Source of the DNA: a bacterium
GTDB lineage: Bacteria; Planctomycetota; Planctomycetia; Kolteriales; Kolteriaceae
Direction of reading: 5' to 3'
DNA: 47,534 nucleotides
Assembly: GCA_019748235.1 (NCBI GenBank)
Contig: JAIEPU010000019.1
Span: 1 to 47,534 of the forward strand
Shown here in pieces: positions 36,569-45,200 of the stretch. Below the pieces are notes generated by a model, which saw nothing but the letters and a program-made list of their open reading frames with translations, was not told the origin of the DNA and made no database searches. Position 1 is the stretch's first letter. Each line of letters opens with the position of its first letter. The translations under genes were made by a program, and so were the position numbers.

Positions 36569-37039
36569 ATGATGACACACGAACATGAACGATTCATGGA
36601 GCTGGCTCTTCGCGAAGCCATGATCGCGGAGGAAGAGGGAGAAGTCCCCGTCGGAGCGATCGTCGTCCAGGAAGGTATCATCATCGCGCGCGACCACAAT
36701 CGCCGGGAAGCTCTTCAAGATCCGACCGCGCATGCCGAACTCTTAGCGATCACGCAGGCATCATCTCTGCTCGGTACTTGGCGACTGGACGACTGTCGTC
36801 TCTATGTCACACTTGAACCTTGTCCCATGTGCGCCGGCGCGATCGTTCAAGCTCGCATTCCGGAAATCGTATACGGAGCGACGGACCCGAAAGCCGGAGC
36901 GTGCGGCACGCTCTACCAGATCACGAATGACCCCAGGCTCAATCATCGCGCGCTCACGATCGGAGGAATCCTCGCGAAGCCGTGCGGCCAGATCCTATCG
37001 GACTTCTTCGCCAAGCAGCGGGCGATGGGAAAGAAATAA
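36569..37039 (+). CDS. tadA: tRNA-specific adenosine deaminase
   Basis: 156 residues. Zinc-dependent deaminase motifs are present: AHAE (in [13 protein letters not shown]; His ligand and proton-shuttling Glu) and PCPMCAGAI (two Cys ligands). VPVGAIVV and the C-terminal [15 protein letters not shown] match TadA, which converts A34 of tRNA-Arg(ACG) to inosine. Two consecutive ATG codons (36569 and 36572) follow GAGGAA at short distance, so the start is uncertain by one codon. Cytoplasmic and essential in most bacteria. It is convergent with the DUF4198 gene. Confidence 0.93.
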   Translation: MMTHEHERFMELALREAMIAEEEGEVPVGAIVVQEGIIIARDHNRREALQDPTAHAELLAITQASSLLGTWRLDDCRLYVTLEPCPMCAGAIVQARIPEIVYGATDPKAGACGTLYQITNDPRLNHRALTIGGILAKPCGQILSDFFAKQRAMGKK

Positions 37040-37093
37040 GCCCGCCGAAGATTCTCCGGCGAGCTCGCGATATTCGATTTACCGAAACGATCA

Positions 37094-37825
37094 CTACTTC
37101 GCGGCAGTGGTCCCCTTGGTATCGGGTACTGTGAAAACAAGTGACGCACAGTGCATCTCACCTACGAACTTCTTTCCCTCGTGTTCGCCTCCGACCTTGC
37201 GGCGATCAACGACGGTGACGGAATAAGTTCCCGGCCCCTCGACCTTCCACTCCCCTTTGCCTTCCTTGTCGGCCGTGACAACTTCGGGCTCCGTCGCGTC
37301 GGGGGTATAAAACTTCACCTTCGCGTCAGGCATCGGCTTTCCCTGCGCGAGAGCTTGGAACTTCACGGTCGATCCTTCAAGCTTGATCAAGATTTCGACG
37401 TTGCTGTCAGCAGATGGCTTCGCCCCGTTCCAACGATCCGGAGTGCCGAGGAGGATTTTGGGGTAGTAATAGAGAAGTGATGGGGGGACCCCGTCGCGAG
37501 CAAAGATTCCCCAGGTCAACTTGCCATAAGCGGCTGCTCCCGCCTCTTTCGGCAGGAACGCGATGTAGCATTCCTGCTTCTTGTCCCAGACAAAGCTTAC
37601 AGGTTCGGACTGCCCGTCATCTCGAACGACCCAATAGGTCGCCTTCTCGATGCTGGGAGCGTACTCGGTTTCCCATGCCCCCTTCTCGCCGAACCCCGCT
37701 TTGAGGGTGGTTCCCTCCGGTGTGGGGACCGCTTCGAACCAAATGAAGTGCGCTTCCGCCGAGAAAGCGACCGCCAGCAGGGTCACGACAGCGGCGGAAA
37801 AGAATTGTCGAAATCGATCGACCAC
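37094..37825 (-). CDS. Secreted DUF4198 domain protein
   Basis: 243 residues with a signal peptide (VDRFRQFFSAAVVTLLAVAF then SAEAHFIWFEA). The mature start AHFIWFEAVP is the typical beginning of DUF4198 proteins, and a C-terminal Ig/carboxypeptidase-regulatory-like beta-sandwich follows (MPDAKVKFYTPDATEPEVVT). DUF4198 proteins are periplasmic and are often encoded beside metal uptake systems; a metal-binding role is plausible for the N-terminal His. The start codon is GTG (37823-37825) with AAGGAG 8 nt upstream. A palindromic operator and overlapping divergent promoters lie 60-90 nt upstream, shared with the Kelch gene. Confidence 0.85.
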   Translation of the reverse strand: MVDRFRQFFSAAVVTLLAVAFSAEAHFIWFEAVPTPEGTTLKAGFGEKGAWETEYAPSIEKATYWVVRDDGQSEPVSFVWDKKQECYIAFLPKEAGAAAYGKLTWGIFARDGVPPSLLYYYPKILLGTPDRWNGAKPSADSNVEILIKLEGSTVKFQALAQGKPMPDAKVKFYTPDATEPEVVTADKEGKGEWKVEGPGTYSVTVVDRRKVGGEHEGKKFVGEMHCASLVFTVPDTKGTTAAK

Positions 37826-37884
37826 CTGAAAATCTCCTTTGCGAAGTCGAGTGCTAACTTGACGGGCGACGTTCGATCGGTACC

Positions 37885-37914
37885 TTGATAATGAAACTGA
37901 GTCTCAATTTCAAT
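37885..37914. promoter_or_regulatory. Fur-box-like operator within overlapping divergent promoters
   Basis: An inverted repeat, TGAAACTGAG then T then CTCAATTTCA (37892-37912, 9 of 10 pairs), fills the spacer of a sigma70-like promoter on the minus strand: -35 TTGAAA (37908-37913), 17 nt, -10 TATCAA (37885-37890), reading toward DUF4198. On the plus strand TTGATA (37885-37890) and TTCAAT (37909-37914, 18-nt spacing) could serve the Kelch gene. The shape resembles Fur-family boxes, and a bound repressor would block both promoters. Confidence 0.6.
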
Positions 37915-37934
37915 ACCTTCAGAGGAGCGGCATC

Positions 37935-38915
37935 ATGTCTCTCACCCTCACCATCCTGACGGCAGGAGTCCTGCTTTTGCAAGATCCCGCTCCCGCCAAA
38001 GAAATCAAAATCACTGAATTACCCGCCTTCCCCGTTCCGGTCGCCAGCTTTGGCGGTGCGGTCAGCGATGGATGGCTTTACGTTTACAGCGGGCACATTG
38101 GCACCCAACACGCTCATTCCAAGGAGAATCTCTATCCCGGATTTCTCCGACTAAACCTAGCCGACCCGAAGAAGTGGGAAGAGCTCCCCGGCGGCCAACC
38201 TCTTCAAGGAATGCCGCTGGTTTCTCATAGTGGCAAGCTCTACCGGGTCGGTGGGCTCTCCGCGCGGAACGAGGCGAAAGACAAAGCAGATCTCCATTCC
38301 GTCGAGACCGTCGCCGAGTTCGACCCCGCCACGAAGAAGTGGGTCGACATCGCTCCCCTTCCGGAGGGACGCAGTTCGCATGATGCGGTTGCCGTCGGCG
38401 ACAAGCTTTATGTGATCGGTGGCTGGAAGTTGGCGGGTGAGGATCAGGAATGGCTTCCCGCATCACTCGTTCTCGATCTGAAGAACCCGACGACGGGATG
38501 GAAGAAAATAGCCGATCCTCCCTTCCAGCGCCGCGCTCTCGCCGTCGCTGCCGCTCGAAACAAGATCTATGCACTGGGTGGCATGGATAGCGACAACAAA
38601 CCTTCGGCGGAGGTTGACGTTTACGACATCGCCACCGACAAGTGGTCGAAAGGTCCCGCGATTCCAGGCTCAGGTCGCAATGCATTCGGCATCGCTGCGG
38701 TCGGCATCGGCGACGACATCTACACCAGCACACTCGACGGCGCGATCAATCGTCTGAATGAGAAAGGTGACGGTTGGGATCAAGTTGGGAAATTGCCCTC
38801 GGGCCGCTTCTTCCATCGTTTGCTCTCCGCAGGTCCTGATGAACTTGTCATCGTCGCCGGGGCGAACATGAAGGAAGGACACCTTGCGAGCGTGGGCCTA
38901 CTTCGGGTAAAGTAG
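37935..38915 (+). CDS. Secreted Kelch-repeat beta-propeller protein
   Basis: 326 residues. The first 20 residues (MSLTLTILTAGVLLLQDPAP) look like a short signal peptide. The rest forms about five to six Kelch repeats; examples are SDGWLYVYSGHIGTQ, GKLYRVGGLSARNE, DKLYVIGGWKLAGE and NKIYALGGMDSDNK, each with the usual aromatic-x-GG turn and a following trp (KKWVDIAPLPEGRSSH, DKWSKGPAIPGSGRN). The fold is a beta-propeller, usually for binding. AGGAG lies 8 nt before the ATG. It is divergent from the DUF4198 gene and shares its palindromic operator, so both may be part of one metal-responsive pair. Confidence 0.85.
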   Translation: MSLTLTILTAGVLLLQDPAPAKEIKITELPAFPVPVASFGGAVSDGWLYVYSGHIGTQHAHSKENLYPGFLRLNLADPKKWEELPGGQPLQGMPLVSHSGKLYRVGGLSARNEAKDKADLHSVETVAEFDPATKKWVDIAPLPEGRSSHDAVAVGDKLYVIGGWKLAGEDQEWLPASLVLDLKNPTTGWKKIADPPFQRRALAVAAARNKIYALGGMDSDNKPSAEVDVYDIATDKWSKGPAIPGSGRNAFGIAAVGIGDDIYTSTLDGAINRLNEKGDGWDQVGKLPSGRFFHRLLSAGPDELVIVAGANMKEGHLASVGLLRVK

Positions 38916-38938
38916 CGTTTCTCCCCCAGGAATAACCC

Positions 38939-39670
38939 ATGTCCACACGACCCGCGGAAGTAGCACGAGCCGTCAGGCTTCTATCCCTCGGCGAGCATTT
39001 TCTTGCAGAGCGAACGGCCAATGTCGGACTCCGCCTCAATCCTGATGACGGCGTCCTTCGGCAAATTCGTGGTATTGCTCGTCATCACCTCGACCAATTC
39101 GATCAGGCAATCGAAGACCTTGAAGTGGCGATGTCGATCATTCCTCTCTCCGCGCTTGCCATGTGGTGCTTGGCCGATTCGTTCCGACGATCTTCCAAAC
39201 GGAAACGGGCATTCGATGCCTATCTATGGCTGATCAGCCGAAAAGATTGTCCGCCAAGTTTGCTCGCCCGCACAGCCGTTGGCTTGGGACGAATGGGCGA
39301 GGACGAACTCGCGTTGACGGCATGCGAAGCGATCGTCGAGCGTTATCCAGAGTCGCCGATCGGTCACGGGGGTATGGCATACTACATGTCGCGACTTGGC
39401 TACTCGACACGAGCCATCCTTCCACGCGCGATGAAAGCGTGTGAGCTGGCTCCCGCCAACAAAGACTTCAAAGCGCAGCTCGGCATTCTGCTCTCCGTCG
39501 CTGGCCAACATGAGGAAGCAAAATCCGTGTTGACGGAACTCACGACGGAGACCGTCGGCTGTCCGCACCTGTCGACACGAATCGCGAGAGCGTTTGAATC
39601 TTCGGGAGACCCTTTGAAAGCGGGCGCGTGGTGGAAGCATGCGGTCCATTTGACCGGCGGAAAGGCCTAA
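38939..39670 (+). CDS. TPR-repeat protein
   Basis: 243 residues, all helical, with about five TPR-like units, for example VLRQIRGIARHHLDQFDQAI, SALAMWCLADSFRRSSKRKR and AQLGILLSVAGQHEEAKSVL. There is no signal peptide or membrane helix. It starts 23 nt after the Kelch gene with a CAGGAA ribosome binding site and may be co-transcribed with it. TPR proteins are scaffolds; the partner is unknown. Confidence 0.78.
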   Translation: MSTRPAEVARAVRLLSLGEHFLAERTANVGLRLNPDDGVLRQIRGIARHHLDQFDQAIEDLEVAMSIIPLSALAMWCLADSFRRSSKRKRAFDAYLWLISRKDCPPSLLARTAVGLGRMGEDELALTACEAIVERYPESPIGHGGMAYYMSRLGYSTRAILPRAMKACELAPANKDFKAQLGILLSVAGQHEEAKSVLTELTTETVGCPHLSTRIARAFESSGDPLKAGAWWKHAVHLTGGKA

Positions 39671-39680
39671 GTATTCCGAC

Positions 39681-40859
39681 TCAAGGTCGACGCTTTAGAT
39701 TCGCGGCGGCAGTGCTCTTGCCCGGCAGTGAAATGCCGGCCATATAGCGGCGAAACTCGGTTTCCATGCCACTGGGGGTCGTGCCGAACGCCTTCTTGAA
39801 ATCCTCAAGCCTCTCTTTCGCACCATATGGCATCAGGCCATGGGATTGATTTGCCCTGATGTAGCGAATGTAAGCAGTCTGTTTCGTTCGCATGAGAAAA
39901 TATGTGAGTGCCCACGCTTCGGCATAGGCGTTCGCATTCGTCGACGGATCTTGAAAGAGTTGATCGCGTGTCACCAGAGTGTCAAGAAACCCCCTGGGCA
40001 ACTTTTCCAAGATGTTTTGGAATTGAGCGAGTCGTCCAGGATTGAGTTCCCCCGCACGCGACCAACCTTCGGCAGAATCGGTGTCGCTTGCCTCGAAATA
40101 GGTTGCTAAACCTTCGACGAACCAGACAGGGTTCGCGGCACGGCGAGTGTGAATACCAAAATTGAAAGCGAGTTGATGCGTCCCTTCATGCACGATCACT
40201 TCGATGCTGGCGGCATCGAGGGATGATGCCTTTCGGGTTTTGCCTCCGGTGACGACCTCCGCCTTCCGATCGAAAGAACCTTCCGACGCGTCAAACATGT
40301 AGAAGCGATTCGTCGTTTGCGCGTACATGCCCGCCGACCAGCCGAACGTCGAGCCGAGATCCTCCTTCGTCGCGTCTAAGTACTCCTTTCGTGATTTGAA
40401 AATGACTGCTATCAACGGCTGACTTAGATCGTGGAACGCAAAGGCTCCCCGGTGAGCGAAGCGAGCGCGGAACACGGCATAGGCTCGCTCTAATAACGTC
40501 GCCGCTTGTTCCGCCAGCGCTGGATCGCAGTCGTAAACGATGGCGTAATGACTGGTGAGCTGGACGGCAAAGTCGCCGCCGTATTCCTTCTTCAGTGCCG
40601 CGCGAAGCTGCTCGCGCGACCACGGTTTGAGAGGGGATTTCTTATTCTGCCATTCAATGATATCGCCCGGTGGAATCACATAGAGCTGTGTGTCGAGCCC
40701 TTCCAGAAGAATCGTTCCATCCTGATACTTCGTCTTCACCGTTCCAGGGCGTGTGATTTTCTCGCCGAAATGGCGAAACGTCAACGTATCAGCCATCGCC
40801 TCAATGGTGAGCACCAGGCAAAGAATCCCCGTGAATGCAAATAAGCGACTTACGATCAT
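39681..40859 (-). CDS. DUF1570 family secreted metallopeptidase-like protein
   Basis: About 392 residues from MIVSRLFAFTGILCLVLTIE (ATG at 40857-40859), a clear signal peptide ending near AMADT; 13 extra upstream codons are open but would spoil the signal peptide. The central region has the zinc-metallopeptidase motif HEGTH in IEVIVHEGTHQLAFNFG (HExxH), followed about 20 residues later by WFVEGLATYFE with the third ligand Glu. This is the gluzincin-like pattern of peptidase-MA/DUF1570 proteins that are abundant in planctomycetes. Probable periplasmic or surface location. It is divergent from the WXG100/FtsK unit, with a 217-nt gap in which I see no convincing promoter. Confidence 0.85.
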   Translation of the reverse strand: MIVSRLFAFTGILCLVLTIEAMADTLTFRHFGEKITRPGTVKTKYQDGTILLEGLDTQLYVIPPGDIIEWQNKKSPLKPWSREQLRAALKKEYGGDFAVQLTSHYAIVYDCDPALAEQAATLLERAYAVFRARFAHRGAFAFHDLSQPLIAVIFKSRKEYLDATKEDLGSTFGWSAGMYAQTTNRFYMFDASEGSFDRKAEVVTGGKTRKASSLDAASIEVIVHEGTHQLAFNFGIHTRRAANPVWFVEGLATYFEASDTDSAEGWSRAGELNPGRLAQFQNILEKLPRGFLDTLVTRDQLFQDPSTNANAYAEAWALTYFLMRTKQTAYIRYIRANQSHGLMPYGAKERLEDFKKAFGTTPSGMETEFRRYMAGISLPGKSTAAANLKRRP

Positions 40860-41076
40860 GGGCGTAATGATGTCCAGGGGAAATTGCAATGAAGTCAAAC
40901 AGAGGACGTTGTCATCTCAGGGGAGTGAGTCGGACAACAAAGTCTAGGTCAGAATCAATACGCCATGCACCGATGACTTCGATCAAACTGTATTGCGGAT
41001 CGCAAACGATGGAAAGAATCGAGGTTTTTGGGTACAGTTGTCATATTGGGAGTGATGAAGCGCGGGGAGATTTCTC

Positions 41077-41349
41077 ATGGCACAGGCAATTGTCGATCCA
41101 CAAGAATTAAGGCGTTTTGCATCCACACTGCGGCGATTCTCCGCGGAGATGCAAAACCAACTCGCCGTCATGCACGGACAACTCAATTCGCTCGGCGGAA
41201 GCTGGCGTGATCAGGAACATCAAAAGTTCCTGCAGGAATTCGAGCAGACGATGACTGCCGTCAAGCGATTCGTTGATGCGACCAATGAGCACGTTCCCTT
41301 CCTTTTGCGGAAGGCGGATCGAGCGGAAGAATACCTGAGTCAGCGATAG
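41077..41349 (+). CDS. WXG100 family type VII secretion-like protein
   Basis: 90 residues with no signal peptide, predicted as two helices joined by a turn: helix 1 DPQELRRFASTLRRFSAEMQ, turn LNSLGGSWRD, helix 2 EHQKFLQEFEQTMTAVKRFV. The size, hairpin shape and the conserved Trp at the turn (W43, then D45 and F51) match the WXG100/ESAT-6 family, although the residue after W-x is D rather than G. WXG100 proteins are secreted as dimers by type VII systems or act as structural partners of the EccC/EssC ATPase. GGGGAG lies 8 nt before the ATG. It heads a four-gene unit ending in an FtsK/SpoIIIE-type ATPase. Confidence 0.82.
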   Translation: MAQAIVDPQELRRFASTLRRFSAEMQNQLAVMHGQLNSLGGSWRDQEHQKFLQEFEQTMTAVKRFVDATNEHVPFLLRKADRAEEYLSQR

Positions 41350-41437
41350 CTTTACCATTGGTATTCGGTCAAGGCGCTCAAAAGACCGGTCCGTTGTTCC
41401 CTCCTTCCGGTTCAACTTCTTTTCTGGGGATCTCGCG

Positions 41438-42043
41438 GTGAGCTCTTCCATACGGATTACATCATTCGAGGAACTCCTGCAATTCAGGCAGTCGATGATG
41501 AGCTTCGTGGAGGCGGCGTCCGATTCGCTCCTTCAAGTGGAGATGGAAGTTCGCCGTTTCGTCGAATGGATCAGGCATGAGCAGCCACGACTTTTGCATC
41601 AGCAACATTTGCAAAGCATGGAAGAGGTCTCTCAAGCGAAGATCGCACTCAATCGAAAGCGAATGAGCAAAGTCGATGACCGTGAACCCGATTTGATCGA
41701 GGAGCGAGAAGCCCTTCGCCGAGCACAGCGAAAGCAGGAATACATCGAGGAGCGAATCAAGAACGTCAAAAAATGGGGGCAGGTGATCGAACAAGTGGTC
41801 GATGAGTATCAGGGAGAAGCTCGTCAACTGGGGAATCTGCTCGAGGGGAATCCGCCGCACATCGTGGGATTCTTGGACCGAGCCATTGAGCAAATTCAGG
41901 CGTATTTGGAGATAGAGGCTCCACGCTCATCCATTGATGAACCGACGGGTTCCATGGCCCGACCTGCCGAGACAGATTCAGTGGAATCAATCTCTGAAGT
42001 GGAGAATAAGGAAGAGGAGAGGACGAACGATGGCACGCCTTGA
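41438..42043 (+). CDS. Coiled-coil protein of the type VII-like locus
   Basis: 201 residues, mostly helical and highly charged. A first helical pair (ITSFEELLQFRQSMMSFVEA to residue about 60) is followed by a long coiled coil (about 60-125, e.g. EEREALRRAQRKQEYIEERI) and a disordered acidic tail (VESISEVENKEEERTNDGTP). No signal peptide or membrane segment. The start is GTG at 41438-41440 with GGGGA 7 nt upstream. The 3' end overlaps the next small gene by 14 nt. I recognise no named family. The context suggests a chaperone, effector or scaffold for the WXG100/ATPase system. Confidence 0.75.
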   Translation: MSSSIRITSFEELLQFRQSMMSFVEAASDSLLQVEMEVRRFVEWIRHEQPRLLHQQHLQSMEEVSQAKIALNRKRMSKVDDREPDLIEEREALRRAQRKQEYIEERIKNVKKWGQVIEQVVDEYQGEARQLGNLLEGNPPHIVGFLDRAIEQIQAYLEIEAPRSSIDEPTGSMARPAETDSVESISEVENKEEERTNDGTP

Positions 42044-42245
42044 TGCAGGGCAAACGAAGCTCGCCCACTCCTTTAAGTCGCTCCGAGAGAAGTGGGATAT
42101 CGCGCAGGAATATTGGAAGGACAGGGTCAGGGTCGAATTTGAGGAGAAGTATCTGAAAGAGTTAGAGGATCGTGTGCGCGGAACCAGTGCCGCGATGGCA
42201 CGGCTTAGTGAGATGTTGAGCCGCGCCGAAAAGGAATGTCGTTGA
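42030..42245 (+). CDS. Small WXG100-like helical protein
   Basis: 71 residues from the ATG at 42030, inside the end of the previous gene; the frame is open further upstream but only as an overlap. It is all helical and very charged. The motif EYWKDRVRVEF has W29, D31 and F37 with the same W-x-D-x5-F spacing as W43/D45/F51 of the first gene, and is followed by one amphipathic helix (LEDRVRGTSAAMARLSEML). It is shorter than usual WXG100 proteins because helix 1 is reduced. It is probably a second WXG100-like subunit, possibly forming a heterodimer. It is 6-21 nt from the ATPase start, so the two are coupled. Confidence 0.68.
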   Translation: MARLDAGQTKLAHSFKSLREKWDIAQEYWKDRVRVEFEEKYLKELEDRVRGTSAAMARLSEMLSRAEKECR

Positions 42246-42251
42246 TCCTTG

Positions 42252-45200
42252 ATGGGAAAGTGTGGAATGGCCGTTAGCCTTTCGGATCGTGAGAAGTCAA
42301 CGCTGATCGCTCTTCGGCAATTTCTGGCCGATCGGGTGGAGCGCGAGCGTGCCCTCCGCAGTTCGTACGAATTAGCGAAGGAACGGGCGACGAACGATTG
42401 GAAGAATGCTCGCCGCGAGCTTAAGACCCGAATCGAAACTGCCTATTCATCACTTCAAACTGAATTCGAAACGATTCAGAAAGAAGCTCAAAGCACTTTT
42501 GACAAAGCAAAGACGGCGCTCGCGACCGAGGAGTCCGAGAGACGAAAAAGCGCGCTCGATACATACCGGATTGAATCTGAGAGAACGGCGGAGCAGCAGA
42601 AACACTCGCAGTGGGAAACGCAAGCGACACACTTGGCCCATAAGTCGGGTGGGAAGGAAGAGTATCGCCGCCAGGAGAATGAGCTTCACCAAAAGAAGGA
42701 ACAGATCGCCAAACTGTCGCGCGAGACGAGGGAGTTCCTTGAATCACGGCGAATGCTGTCGATCGAAAAACGAGCACCGCTGCCGAGTGATGAACTTCTC
42801 GCAGACGACGCCGCGTCTCGATTGGCCCTCACCGTCGATGAAGCGGAATCGAAACTCGCGCATCTGCACCGACTACCTTTGCCGAAACTCGTCGGGCCAA
42901 GGCTGTCGCTAATCTTCATCGGCACATTTGCTGTCCTCATGCTCATCACCGCCTGGTTCCTGCTCCTCGGACAAGCAGCGATCGTTTCGATGATCGGCGC
43001 ATTAGTGATTGGCGGAGCGATTGCCGGCTATCTCTACATCACCGCTCGAAAACAAGTTCTTGGCATCTACATCCCGTTGACGGAACTCTTAACTCGTGGA
43101 GAACACTACTATCAACAGGCCCTCGCCGATTTGGCCGCAAATTTCAAGAAACGACGCGAGGAATTGAAACGGACTCAACATCGCGAGTCCCGCGAAATCG
43201 ATGAACACTTCGCTCGGCGTATGATCGAGATTTCCGAGACCAAAAGCCGAATACTCCGCGAGTGCGATGAACAATATCCGCGCCTCTTAGCAGAACGAAC
43301 TCATGAGCGAGACGAGGCGGTCCGAGCGGCACAGCGAAAATATCCTCCTCTTCTCCGCCAGTTGCGCGCGGAATATGACGAAACGGCCACGACGCTTGAT
43401 GCGGAAAACGCGAATGAACTGGCGTTGATCGAGTCGGATTTCAAAGCCAAATGGAATGAACTTCTCCATTGGGCGAAGGCGACCAACGACGACCTCCGTC
43501 GAGAAATCTCCGACATTCAACGAAGTTCTCAGGAATTGTTTCCGAAGTGGACTGATCCCTCATGGCCAGAACGGCAAAGTAATGATTATGTCCCGTCGAA
43601 TATTCGCTTCGGCGAATTCGATGTCGCGATTGAACGTTTGTTGGCGGCTCAACCTGAGGACGATGCATTGCGTTCTCTCGTGCCCGCTTCCTTTACCTGG
43701 CCGGCTTTCCTGAGTTTCCCACACAAGATATCCGCGCTGTTTGAAGCAACCGGGGACGGACTGACGGCGGCAAACGAAATCCTCGAAAACTTGATGCTTC
43801 GTCTGTTGACGACAGTTCCTCCGAGCAAGGTTCGTTTCACCATCATCGATCCCGCGGGACTGGGACAAGATTTCGCCGCGTTCATGCACTTGGCGGATCA
43901 TGATGAATCGCTGGTAGGAAACCGGATTTGGACAGAGACAGGCCACATCGAACAGCGGCTAATCGATCTGACCGAACACATGGAAAACGTGATCCAGAAA
44001 TATCTTCGGAACCAGTATGAAACGATTGAGGCGTACAACGCCGACGCCGGAGAGATTGCAGAACCGTACCGCGTCCTTGTCATCTCACGATTCCCGACCA
44101 GTTTTACTGAGTCCGCTTTTCGGCGGTTGGAAAGTATTTTGGCCGCCGGCGCCCGGTGCGGCGTCTTCGTTCTCCTGTCGGTCGACACGAAGGCGCAACT
44201 GCCGCATGGTAAAAGTTTGACGGACCTCATTCGCCATGCGGTTCATTTCAAATGGCAGAACGGCACATTCCAGTGGCATGATGCCGATCTCGGCAAGTTC
44301 CCCCTTCGCTTCGATCCTGCCGCCCCGGCGGAGCAAATGACCCCCATCCTCAGCGTGATCGGCCAGCGGGCGAAAAAGGCGTCGCGCGTTGAGGTTCCCT
44401 TTCGCGTCGTCGCGCCGGTCGAAGCGGAATGGTGGAAGGGAGACAGTCGCCGCGAGATTCGCGTTCCCCTCGGACGATCCGGTGCGACGAAATTGCAAGA
44501 GCTATCACTGGGACCGGGCACCTCTCAACATGCGCTCGTGGCTGGAAAGACAGGTTCCGGTAAGTCGACGATGCTGCATGCATTGATTACTAGCGCGGCC
44601 CTTCGCTACAGCCCTGACGAAGTGGAGTTCTACCTAATCGACTTCAAGAAGGGGGTCGAATTCAAAACGTATGCGACGCATGCCCTACCGCACGCCCGTG
44701 TCATCGCGATTGAAAGCGAGCGAGAGTTCGGTCTCTCCGTCATGCAACGACTTGATCAAGAGCTAAAGATCCGTGGCGATAAGTTCCGGGACCTTGGCGT
44801 GCAGGATATCGGCGGCTATCGAGACCTCGCGGATCGAGATCCCAAACTCGGTCCGATGCCGCGAATCCTTTTCGTCGTTGACGAGTTCCAAGAGTTCTTC
44901 GTCGCGGACGACAAGGTCGCGCAGGAAGCAAGTTTGCTCCTCGATCGAATCGTCCGGCAAGGTCGCGCGTTCGGCATCCATGCGCTGCTTGGATCGCAGA
45001 CGCTGGGGGGCGCGTATTCCATCGCTCGGAGCACTCTAGGACAGATGGCGGTTCGCATCGCGCTTCAATGCAGCGAGACGGATTCCCACCTGATTCTGAG
45101 TGAGGACAACACCGCGGCCCGCCTTTTGTCGAGACCGGGAGAGGCCATCTACAACGATGCGAATGGCCGCATCGAGGGGAATAATCCATTTCAAATTGTC

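Noticed and set aside
37040..37093. CGCCG/CGGCG stem between tadA and the DUF4198 gene as a bidirectional terminator
   Set aside because: The stem is only about 5 bp with an 8-nt loop and no T tract on either side.
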